The notes beneath the pieces were generated by a model. The model made no database searches and was not told the origin of the DNA. It saw only the letters and a list, made by a program, of their open reading frames with translations. Below, one piece after another: positions 1-6,736 of a DNA stretch of 11,688 bases (its first letter is position 1; each line of letters starts with the position of its first letter). Both the position numbers and the translations under genes were made by a program. Source of the DNA: Cellvibrionales bacterium UBA7375 (GTDB lineage: Bacteria; Pseudomonadota; Gammaproteobacteria; Pseudomonadales; Porticoccaceae); assembly GCA_002469845.1 (NCBI GenBank), contig DKNZ01000072.1, forward strand, positions 1-11,688. Reading direction: 5' to 3'.

Positions 1-7
1 TGATGTG

Positions 8-793
8 ATGAAAAATAATTTTGCGATTTTATTGTTAGTGACAATAGTGATAACTGCATGCTCTTCGGATCGTCACACACAACAGTTGGAGAACAACGAA
101 ATGCAAAAAATTTCCGATGGCGCCTATTTACTATCACAGGTAACCATTACAGAAAATGGCGAGACAACCGTTAAGCTAAGAGAGCAGATTAAAATTTATA
201 CCAAAGGCAAGTTTATGTTTGCCTTTGAAAATGAGTCTACAGGCGATATGGATGTGGGTGCAGGTAATGCAACCTGGGTCAATGGCGTTATGGTAGAAGA
301 GCCTTTGGTTAACCATGACGGACCGCTCTCTGATTTAAGTTTTGATATCACCATAGAGCCTACAGAAGCAGGTTTTGATCAGGTTTTACATGGTATGAAA
401 TATGATGATGGTCGAGTTCTTGATACCATGGTTGAGGTATGGGATAGAGCACCCGGAAAACCATCGCCTTTTGATGGTCTTTGGACGCTAAAAAAGCGTC
501 AAACAGATAACCCAGAGTTAACAAATTTCACCGAGACCAAGATGATTGGTGGCGGCCATTACATTATCTTGCAAAGTGCCAACTACAGGGGTGAGAGAGT
601 TAGAAATTTTGGCTTTGGCACCTTTGATGTCAAAGAGGATGGCAAGGTGCTTGAGACCGGTATGGTAGGATCTTGGGAGGATTATTCAGGCTGGGCAACA
701 GAAGTAAAATTTGAAATGACAGATGAAAGTCATATGACCCAATCATTTATTTTTAATGATCGTGAAATTACTCAAACATACGTTCGTATGTGA
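8..793 (+). CDS. Lipoprotein with two lipocalin-like domains
   Basis: Predicted lipoprotein of 261 residues, function unknown. A short basic start and a hydrophobic stretch (residues 5-17) lead to a lipobox Ile-Thr-Ala-Cys with the lipidated Cys at residue 18. Ser at +2 suggests outer-membrane sorting. The mature part has two similar halves, about residues 38-145 and 156-261. Each opens with Gly-Ala-Tyr or Gly-Leu-Trp, then has a Lys-rich strand, a glycine-rich hairpin (GAGNATW, FGFGTF) and a closing strand rich in Phe/Gln, as in lipocalin-like beta-barrel domains. This is judged by eye. ATG at 8 is preferred to GTG at 5 because it gives a normal signal peptide. The window edge hides the ribosome binding site and promoter, and the frame stays open to the edge, so a further upstream start is not excluded. 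It converges on the tRNA-Leu gene. Confidence 0.75.
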   Translation: MKNNFAILLLVTIVITACSSDRHTQQLENNEMQKISDGAYLLSQVTITENGETTVKLREQIKIYTKGKFMFAFENESTGDMDVGAGNATWVNGVMVEEPLVNHDGPLSDLSFDITIEPTEAGFDQVLHGMKYDDGRVLDTMVEVWDRAPGKPSPFDGLWTLKKRQTDNPELTNFTETKMIGGGHYIILQSANYRGERVRNFGFGTFDVKEDGKVLETGMVGSWEDYSGWATEVKFEMTDESHMTQSFIFNDREITQTYVRM

Positions 794-800
794 TTTTGTG

Positions 801-836
801 ACACAAACAAAAACACCCACCTAAAAGGCGGGTGTT
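801..836 (-). terminator. Intrinsic terminator of the tRNA-Leu gene
   Basis: On the minus strand a perfect stem of 9-10 bp (one G-U wobble) with a 5-nt loop lies just beyond the tRNA 3' end and is followed by a U-rich tract (TTTTTGTTTGT). On the plus strand the wobble becomes an A-C mismatch and no T-run follows, so the element works for the tRNA transcript and not for the lipoprotein gene. Confidence 0.8.
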
Positions 837-842
837 ACTGTT

Positions 843-929
843 TGGTACCAGAGGCCGGACTCGAACCGGCACGCTTTTAAGGGCGGGGGATTTTGAATCC
901 CCTGTGTCTACCAATTTCACCACTCTGGC
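843..929 (-). tRNA. tRNA-Leu(CAA)
   Basis: An 87-nt type II tRNA with encoded CCA end. The acceptor stem is GCCAGAG paired with CTCTGGT (a G-U pair at 1-72), followed by A73 and CCA. The anticodon stem is GGGGA/TCCCC around loop TTCAAAA, so the anticodon is CAA (genomic positions 893-895), which reads UUG leucine codons. The T arm is GCCGG-TTCGAGT-CCGGC. The long variable arm of about 15 nt with a CGC/GCG stem is typical of leucine tRNAs. It is read divergently from queA and has its own promoter and terminator. A tRNA-Leu next to queA is a known arrangement in Pseudomonas-like gammaproteobacteria. Confidence 0.97.
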
Positions 930-952
930 ATTGCTCTTGCAGCAGGGCGGCG

Positions 953-980
953 ATTATAGCAGTGATAGGCCTTTGGTCAA
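953..980 (-). promoter_or_regulatory. sigma70-type promoter of tRNA-Leu
   Basis: On the minus strand, TTGACC and TATAAT are separated by 16 bp, close to consensus. The discriminator after the -10 box is GC-rich (CGCCGCC), typical of stable-RNA promoters under stringent control. Transcription would start about 15-18 nt before the mature tRNA 5' end. Confidence 0.85.
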
Positions 981-1011
981 TAACGTATGTTGATGTATTT
1001 TGCTAAATAGG

Positions 1012-1038
1012 TTGGCGTTTTGGGTGATTTTCTATACC
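1012..1038 (+). promoter_or_regulatory. Possible queA-tgt promoter
   Basis: TTGGCG and TATACC are separated by 15 bp, about 40 bp before queA. The boxes are imperfect and the spacer is short, so this is only the best candidate seen between the divergent tRNA promoter and queA. Confidence 0.3.
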
Positions 1039-1078
1039 CTTGCGCCCTAACAGAACTCAATCAATTGATAGTTTATAG

Positions 1079-2125
1079 ATGCGCCTAAACCATTTTCGTT
1101 TTGACTTACCTGATGAGCTAATTGCTCGCCAACCTGCTTCGGATCGTCGCGGTAGTAGGTTATTGGATATGGATGCCAGTGGAACTATTGAACACCAGAC
1201 TTTTGCAGATATCTTAGACCATATTCAGGCCGGCGATTTATTGGTATTTAACAACACCAAGGTTATCCCAGCGCGACTTTACGGTAAAAAGGAAACTGGC
1301 GGTAATGTTGAGCTATTAATTGAGCGTATTACTGGCAATCAAACTGCACTGGCACATATTCGTGCCAGTAAGTCGCCAAAATCCGGTGCAATATTATTAT
1401 TTGATAATGGCTTTTCAGCATATATGTTAGGTCGGGCTGATGATTTATTTGAAATAGAATTTAGTGCGCCATTATTATCTATGCTTGATGAAATTGGGCA
1501 TATGCCGCTTCCTCCTTATATAGATCGTGAAGTTACTCAAGAAGATAAAACCCGTTACCAAACTGTCTATGCCGATCAGCCCGGTGCGGTGGCGGCACCC
1601 ACGGCAGGCCTGCACTTTGATGATCAATTATTAACAGACATTCAAGCCAAAGGCGCTGAGTTGGCGTTTGTTACTTTGCATGTAGGCGCAGGGACCTTTC
1701 AGCCAGTTCGGGTTGAAAATGTAGCGGATCATAAGATGCATTCAGAGTGGCTTGAGGTCAGTGAACTGGTTTGTCAGCAAGTAAAAGCCACTAAAGCGCG
1801 GGGTGGTAAGGTTTTCGCTGTTGGAACTACCAGTGTAAGATGCTTGGAGACCGCTGCAAGCGCTGGAGAAATTGGTCCTTATCAGGGTGATACAGATATC
1901 TTTATTTACCCGGGCTATGAATTCAAGGTAGTTGATCGATTGCTAACCAACTTTCATTTATCTGAATCTACATTATTAATGCTAGTCTCTGCTTTTGCCG
2001 GCTACACCCCCATAATAAAGGCATATGAGCATGCGGTAGCTGAGCGTTACCGTTTTTTTAGTTATGGCGATGCTATGTTGCTAACCCATAACCCTGAAGC
2101 AACCAAGGATGTTCCCAATGACTGA
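1079..2125 (+). CDS. queA: tRNA preQ1(34) S-adenosylmethionine ribosyltransferase-isomerase
   Basis: QueA transfers and isomerises the ribosyl group of S-adenosylmethionine onto preQ1 at position 34 of tRNAs with GUN anticodons, giving epoxyqueuosine. It is cytoplasmic. The 348-residue length is normal. The sequence follows the family throughout: FDLPDELIARQP near the N-terminus, PLPPYIDR (143-150), PGAVAAPTAGLHF (168-180), HVGAGTFQPV (201-210), and LLTNFHLSESTLLMLV near 288-303. The ATG at 1079 directly follows an in-frame TAG, so it is the earliest possible start and it matches the usual family N-terminus. No clear Shine-Dalgarno sequence precedes it. It overlaps tgt by 8 bp, which suggests coupled translation. 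Tgt acts earlier in the same pathway. Confidence 0.97.
   Translation: MRLNHFRFDLPDELIARQPASDRRGSRLLDMDASGTIEHQTFADILDHIQAGDLLVFNNTKVIPARLYGKKETGGNVELLIERITGNQTALAHIRASKSPKSGAILLFDNGFSAYMLGRADDLFEIEFSAPLLSMLDEIGHMPLPPYIDREVTQEDKTRYQTVYADQPGAVAAPTAGLHFDDQLLTDIQAKGAELAFVTLHVGAGTFQPVRVENVADHKMHSEWLEVSELVCQQVKATKARGGKVFAVGTTSVRCLETAASAGEIGPYQGDTDIFIYPGYEFKVVDRLLTNFHLSESTLLMLVSAFAGYTPIIKAYEHAVAERYRFFSYGDAMLLTHNPEATKDVPND
2105..2109 (+). promoter_or_regulatory. Ribosome binding site choosing the tgt start
   Basis: AAGGA lies inside the 3' end of queA, 8 nt before the ATG at 2118. The other possible tgt starts (ATG at 2109 and 2148) lack a comparable site, so this one supports 2118. Confidence 0.65.
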
Positions 2126-3257
2126 GACAGATTCAAGAACCTGCGATATGCAATTCAAGGTATCCACTACCTCGGGCAGGGCGCGTCGCGGTGAATTGAA
2201 TTTTCCGCGTGGCAAGGTGCAAACACCCGCCTTTATGCCAGTGGGGACTTATGGAACTGTGAAGGGCATGTTGCCTCGAGATATAGAGGAAATTGGTGCT
2301 GAGATTATCCTGGGTAATACGTTTCACTTAATGTTGCGTCCGGGCACAGAAGTGGTCAAAAAATATGGTGGTCTGCATGATTTTATCCAGTGGCAGCGTC
2401 CTATACTTACTGATTCTGGTGGTTTTCAGGTATTTAGTTTGGGTGATATGCGCAAGATCACCGAAAAAGGGGTTGAGTTTAAGTCGCCTATTGATGGCAG
2501 TCCCGTTTTTATTGATCCCGAAAAAGCGATGCAGGTACAGCGTGACCTAGGCAGTGATGTGGTGATGATTTTTGACGAATGCACGCCATACCCGGCAACG
2601 GAAAAGCAGGCTAATGATTCCATGCAGCTTTCGTTGCGATGGGCAGAGCGAAGTAAAAAGGCTCATGGGGATAATCCTTCAGCCTTATTCGGTATTGTGC
2701 AGGGTGGAATGTATGAATCATTGCGAGATGAATCTATGGCGGGTCTTGAGGCCATAGGTTTTGATGGCTATGCCATTGGAGGTCTCTCTGTTGGCGAGCC
2801 CAAAGAGGATATGATTCGCATATTGGAGCACCTAGGTGACAATATGCCAGCCGATAAGCCTCGCTACCTAATGGGTGTGGGTAAACCAGCTGACTTAGTG
2901 GAAGCGGTGTTGCGTGGTATCGATATGTTCGATTGCGTAATGCCCACTCGCAACGCCCGTAACGGCCATCTATTTACCTCAACAGGGGTAATAAAAATTC
3001 GCAATGCCGTTCATCGTGGAGATACTTATCCACTTGACGAAGAATGCGATTGCTATACCTGTCAAAATTTTTCCCGTGGTTATCTGCATCACCTTGATAA
3101 GTGTGGTGAAATTTTAGGTGCGCAACTCAATACTATTCATAATCTTCGCTATTATCAAAATTTGATGCGTGGCATGCGTGATGCCATTGGAAATGACGAA
3201 TTAGACCAATTTGTGGATGAGTTTTATCGCAAGCAAGGGCAAGAAAGGCCCTCATAA
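2118..3257 (+). CDS. tgt: tRNA-guanine transglycosylase, queuine type
   Basis: Bacterial Tgt exchanges guanine 34 of GUN-anticodon tRNAs for preQ1, the committed step of queuosine insertion, before QueA acts. It is a cytoplasmic TIM-barrel zinc enzyme. Counting from ATG 2118 (379 residues), the visible marks are ILTDSGGFQVFSLGD with the catalytic Asp99, GIDMFDCVMPTRNARNGHLF with the nucleophile Asp272, and zinc ligands Cys310, Cys312, Cys315 and His341. The family usually begins at the equivalent of MQFKVSTTSGRARRGEL (ATG 2148), so this start adds about 10 residues. 2118 is chosen because it carries the good ribosome binding site and overlaps the queA stop as ATGACTGA. yajC does not follow as it does in most relatives. 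Confidence 0.97.
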   Translation: MTETDSRTCDMQFKVSTTSGRARRGELNFPRGKVQTPAFMPVGTYGTVKGMLPRDIEEIGAEIILGNTFHLMLRPGTEVVKKYGGLHDFIQWQRPILTDSGGFQVFSLGDMRKITEKGVEFKSPIDGSPVFIDPEKAMQVQRDLGSDVVMIFDECTPYPATEKQANDSMQLSLRWAERSKKAHGDNPSALFGIVQGGMYESLRDESMAGLEAIGFDGYAIGGLSVGEPKEDMIRILEHLGDNMPADKPRYLMGVGKPADLVEAVLRGIDMFDCVMPTRNARNGHLFTSTGVIKIRNAVHRGDTYPLDEECDCYTCQNFSRGYLHHLDKCGEILGAQLNTIHNLRYYQNLMRGMRDAIGNDELDQFVDEFYRKQGQERPS

Positions 3258-3324
3258 TACTTTTCAATCTATTGGGTTTAGTTGTTTAAATCGTTAAAAA
3301 TGCCCCAATATAAATTATTATGGC

Positions 3325-3330
3325 TATAAT
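3325..3330 (+). promoter_or_regulatory. Possible -10 box of a secDF promoter
   Basis: A perfect TATAAT lies 63 bp before secD in the 136-bp gap after tgt. No recognisable -35 box is found 16-18 bp upstream. Between it and secD, at about 3349-3365, is a small imperfect hairpin (CTCGGTA... pairing with ...TACGAG, one bulged G). If real, secDF has its own promoter in addition to read-through from queA-tgt. Confidence 0.35.
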
Positions 3331-3393
3331 GCCTCGCTATTCAGCTATCTCGGTATTTATACGAGGATAATTAAGGAATAAAAGGAACAAAGA

Positions 3394-5235
3394 ATGCCCA
3401 ATAAATTCCCATTGTGGAAAAACCTAATGATTCTTGTGTTGGTTGCCTTTGCATTTACCTATGCAGCCCCCAACCTGTATCCGCCAGATCCTGCATTACA
3501 GCTCTCAGGGCAAAGTAGTGCTATGAAAATTGATCAGGCAGTTTTAGGTAAAGTTGAAAAAGCACTGGGTGAAGCACAAATAGAGTATTTTGCCGGTGAA
3601 GCTGATGGCGAAACTGCACTGATTCGACTGGTTGACAGCGATCTACAAATGCGTGCTAAACAAGTGGTGCAAGCTGAAATGGGTGGTGAATATATTGTCG
3701 CACTCAATTTAGCACCGACTACACCCCAATGGTTAAGTGATTTGGGCGGCGCACCTATGAAGCTTGGTTTAGATTTGAGCGGTGGTGTGCACTTTTTGCT
3801 CGAAGTCGATCTTGATTCTGCACTAACTACGCGCCTTGAGGGTGATTTGCAGGAGGTTAAATCCAGTCTTCGAGAAGAAAAAATTCGCTATAGAAGTTTC
3901 GAATTAAAGGGTCAGAAAATTATCGGCCGCTTCCGCAACCAACAGCAGGTTGAGCAGGCGGAAAGTCTTATTAGAGCAAATTTTCGTGATCTTCAGCCGC
4001 AAAATAGACAGGGTCAAAACCCGCTTGTGTTAGTGTTAAATCTAAGCGATATAGCAAAAGGACAAATTGAAGATAACGCCATCAAGCAGAACCTCACCTC
4101 TTTGCGCAATCGTGTAAATGAGTTGGGTGTTTCAGAGCCATTGGTATCGCGTCAGGGTAAAAATCGTATTGTGGTTGAGCTGCCCGGTGTTCAGGATACA
4201 GCTGAAGCCAAACGAATTATCGGTAAAACCGCAAACCTAGAGTTTCGGTTAGAAGCTGAAGGCAGAATTGGCGAGGTATTTGAGTTTCGCGATGGTCGTG
4301 GGCTAGATGCTAAGTTAGAAACTAGCCCGGTCATTACCGGTGAGAATGTCACGGATGCCCGCTCGAGTTATGATGAAAATGGCCGTCCTCAGGTGAATAT
4401 CACTTTAGACACTAAAGGTGGTTGGCAGATGGGCCATTCCACTAGAGATAATATAGGCCGTCGCTTGGGTGTTCTATTTATAGAGTACAAAACTAAGCTG
4501 GAAAAATCCCTCGCAGAAAATGGCGATATGGTGATTACTCCAGTGCCATTTGTAGAAAAACATATTATTAGCTTGGCCACGGTTCAAAGTCAGCTGGGTA
4601 AATCCTTTCGTATCACCGGTATAGATAGCCAACGTGAGTCATCTGAGCTAGCTCTTTTGCTAAGAGCAGGGGCTCTTGCCGCACCTATGTATATCGTTGA
4701 AGAGCGTACCATTGGACCATCATTGGGCGCAGATAATATTCAATTGGGAGTAAAGTCAGTTTCCATCGGTATGACCATGGTGCTGTTATTTATGATCCTT
4801 GTATATCGAGGCTTTGGTGTTTTAGCTAATGTTGCCCTGAGCATGAACTTGTTACTCTTGGTTGGTTTTATGTCGCTTCTAGGCGCGACCCTAACGTTGC
4901 CCGGCATTGCTGGTATCGTTTTAACTGTGGGTATGGCGGTTGATGCCAATGTGCTAATTTTCTCGCGGATACGCGAAGAGTTAGCCAGCGGAGCCTCAGT
5001 GCAGGGGGCGATTAGTGGCGGTTATGATCGCGCTTTTGTCTCCATTTTAGATGCCAACATCACTACCTTAATTGTTGCGGTGATATTGTTCCTAATTGGT
5101 TCAGGCCCAGTTCAAGGGTTTGCAGTAACCCTATCAATAGGTATTTTAACTTCCATGTTTACTTCAATCGTTTTAACCCGCGGTTTAGTGAATGCCATTG
5201 TGGGTGGTCGAAAAGTCGACAAGCTATGGATATAG
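3394..5235 (+). CDS. secD: Sec translocon accessory protein SecD
   Basis: SecD pairs with SecF in the inner membrane and uses the proton gradient to pull proteins from the SecYEG channel into the periplasm. It is an RND-superfamily member of 613 residues, the normal gammaproteobacterial length. There is an N-terminal membrane segment (about 10-25). The motif KLGLDLSGGVHFLLEVD (123-139) begins the large periplasmic domain, followed by the RNRVNELGVSEPLV region (about 238-251). Five further membrane segments lie within 450-605. The proton-relay motif AVDANVL carries Asp517, equivalent to E. coli Asp519. The usual FERI or NERI after it is FSRIREEL here, with Ser in place of Glu. AGGA 7 nt before the ATG supports the start. 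secF follows after 10 bp. Confidence 0.97.
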   Translation: MPNKFPLWKNLMILVLVAFAFTYAAPNLYPPDPALQLSGQSSAMKIDQAVLGKVEKALGEAQIEYFAGEADGETALIRLVDSDLQMRAKQVVQAEMGGEYIVALNLAPTTPQWLSDLGGAPMKLGLDLSGGVHFLLEVDLDSALTTRLEGDLQEVKSSLREEKIRYRSFELKGQKIIGRFRNQQQVEQAESLIRANFRDLQPQNRQGQNPLVLVLNLSDIAKGQIEDNAIKQNLTSLRNRVNELGVSEPLVSRQGKNRIVVELPGVQDTAEAKRIIGKTANLEFRLEAEGRIGEVFEFRDGRGLDAKLETSPVITGENVTDARSSYDENGRPQVNITLDTKGGWQMGHSTRDNIGRRLGVLFIEYKTKLEKSLAENGDMVITPVPFVEKHIISLATVQSQLGKSFRITGIDSQRESSELALLLRAGALAAPMYIVEERTIGPSLGADNIQLGVKSVSIGMTMVLLFMILVYRGFGVLANVALSMNLLLLVGFMSLLGATLTLPGIAGIVLTVGMAVDANVLIFSRIREELASGASVQGAISGGYDRAFVSILDANITTLIVAVILFLIGSGPVQGFAVTLSIGILTSMFTSIVLTRGLVNAIVGGRKVDKLWI

Positions 5236-5245
5236 GACTAGGAAA

Positions 5246-6160
5246 ATGAGTGAATTAAAAATTTATAACTTTATGGGCTTGCGACGCATTGCGTTGGTTT
5301 TTTCCAGTGTTCTATTGTTGGTTTCCGCGGCTTCACTGTTTAGCCAAGGTTTGGTTTTAGGCTTGGATTTTTCTGGCGGCACACAAATAGAAGTTGGATA
5401 CGATAAGCCGGTGGATGTGGCTGAATTGCGTGCACAACTAAAACAATCAGGGTTTGATGATCCCGTGGTGGTGCATTTTGGCTCAGAATCAGAGGTGCTT
5501 ATTCGTATGCAGGGCGAGCCTGATCAGGGTCTTGCTGAGCGGCTTTATTCGGTGCTTAAAATTAATGGTGAAGAAATAAATTTACGGCGTGTTGATTTTG
5601 TTGGCCCTCAAATTGGTGAAGAACTGCGCGATAAGGGCGGTTTAGGTATGTTGATAGCCCTCGCCGTGGTAATGCTTTACGTCGCTATTCGCTTCCAGTT
5701 TAAATTTTCTGTGGGTGCAGTGTTAGCCCTAGTGCATGATGTTGTGATTACACTAGGGATCTTCTCAATTGCCCGTCTGGAATTTGATCTTACGGTTTTA
5801 GCAGCAGTGCTCGCGGTTGTGGGTTACTCGCTAAATGATACTATTGTGGTGTCAGATAGAATCCGTGAGAATTTTCGGAAAATTCGCAAGGCATCATCAG
5901 TTGAAGTGATTAATGAATCCCTTTCCCAGACCTTATGGCGAACCATTAATACCTCGATGACTACCATGCTAGTTTTGTTAGCATTATTCTTATTTGGTGG
6001 CGAACTGATTCATAATTTTGCCATTGCGCTTATGATTGGGGTGGGTATTGGTACCTATTCATCCATCTATGTTGCGGCAACAGTTATGTTGGCCATGAAT
6101 GTGGATCGCGAGGACTTGATTGAAACTGAAGAGGGTGAGCTGGTAGACGATCTACCCTAG
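5246..6160 (+). CDS. secF: Sec translocon accessory protein SecF
   Basis: SecF is the second half of the SecDF proton-driven export complex in the inner membrane. Its 304 residues are slightly fewer than the E. coli protein. An N-terminal membrane segment (about 14-34) is followed by LGLDFSGGTQIEV (38-50), a short periplasmic domain, then five membrane segments. The signature VVGYSLNDTIVVSDRIRENF (191-210) holds the conserved Asp198, Asp204 and Arg205. The C-terminus is acidic. The frame is open upstream into secD, but ATG 5246 is chosen because AGGA lies 8 nt before it and it gives the family N-terminus (MSELKIYNFMGLRR). The stop codon abuts the stop codon of the opposite-strand gene with no base between them, so any terminator must lie inside the neighbour. 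Confidence 0.97.
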   Translation: MSELKIYNFMGLRRIALVFSSVLLLVSAASLFSQGLVLGLDFSGGTQIEVGYDKPVDVAELRAQLKQSGFDDPVVVHFGSESEVLIRMQGEPDQGLAERLYSVLKINGEEINLRRVDFVGPQIGEELRDKGGLGMLIALAVVMLYVAIRFQFKFSVGAVLALVHDVVITLGIFSIARLEFDLTVLAAVLAVVGYSLNDTIVVSDRIRENFRKIRKASSVEVINESLSQTLWRTINTSMTTMLVLLALFLFGGELIHNFAIALMIGVGIGTYSSIYVAATVMLAMNVDREDLIETEEGELVDDLP

Positions 6161-6721
6161 CTAAATTTCAGAGCCACTTTCCTGTGAAGGCAATATAATG
6201 ACCCTCTCGGCAGAGCCTGAGATCTTGGTTTGGGGTTGTTCTTCGGTAGCTACATAAAATGAGATAGCCAAAATACGGTTGCTAACTTGACCTGTCTGAT
6301 CCACTACAGAGCCAAAAATATTGAGTAAATGTTTACCCACTGTTTTAGCGGTTACGGCAAGCTCAATCCTATGATCTTTTTTGTCATCCATAGAAAAAAC
6401 AAAGTCTTTATTTGCAGGTTCAATGGATAATGATGGACTGGGTTTAAGCCTTATTTGCATAGATCCTGATACATACTGTTCTGTAAAAATAAGTTGCAAA
6501 TATTCAGTCTTCCCAACAGCGGTTTTCCCATCATAATTGTGAGATAGTCTGATATTAGCTCCGGGCTTCTGATAATCTTGGGATGGGTGGGAGTGATCCT
6601 TATGGCTAGATCCAAAATCGAAGGCGCTATGGTCACAACCCGACAAAAAAGCAAGACAGCCTAGTAGACTGATTGTTGGAATAAATTTCATATATTTTCC
6701 ATCTCTATTTTTTGATTTCAC
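6161..6721 (-). CDS. Small lipoprotein with His-rich linker, partner of the metalloprotease lipoprotein
   Basis: Function not recognised. From GTG 6721 the protein has 186 residues with a basic start, a hydrophobic segment (13-27) and lipobox Leu-Ser-Gly-Cys with lipidated Cys29. Asp at +2 can signal inner-membrane retention in enterobacteria, though this rule does not hold in all groups. A linker rich in His (31, 40, 43, 45) and Ser/Asp follows. The rest (about 54-160) alternates polar and hydrophobic residues like an all-beta, Ig-like domain. GTG is preferred because GGGAG lies 7 nt before it. An ATG at 6691 would give a shorter signal peptide and 176 residues, and is also plausible. The upstream protease gene ends 15 nt before this start, so the two are probably one transcript. 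Confidence 0.75.
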   Translation of the reverse strand: MKSKNRDGKYMKFIPTISLLGCLAFLSGCDHSAFDFGSSHKDHSHPSQDYQKPGANIRLSHNYDGKTAVGKTEYLQLIFTEQYVSGSMQIRLKPSPSLSIEPANKDFVFSMDDKKDHRIELAVTAKTVGKHLLNIFGSVVDQTGQVSNRILAISFYVATEEQPQTKISGSAERVIILPSQESGSEI

Positions 6722-6728
6722 TTTATTT

Positions 6729-6733
6729 CTCCC
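6729..6733 (-). promoter_or_regulatory. Ribosome binding site supporting a GTG start
   Basis: On the minus strand GGGAG lies 7 nt before GTG 6721, in the 15-nt gap after the protease stop codon. It favours GTG over the downstream ATG at 6691, which has only a weak GGA upstream. Confidence 0.55.
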
Positions 6734-6736
6734 AGG

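Noticed and set aside
3236..3252. Hairpin AGGGC / GCCCT at the end of tgt, as a terminator
   Set aside because: The stem has only 5 bp and is mostly within the coding sequence, and the following bases are not a T-run.
5192..5245. Upstream extension of secF into secD
   Set aside because: The extra residues (MPLWVVEKSTSY...) are absent from the family, and ATG 5246 has a well-placed AGGA and the normal N-terminus.
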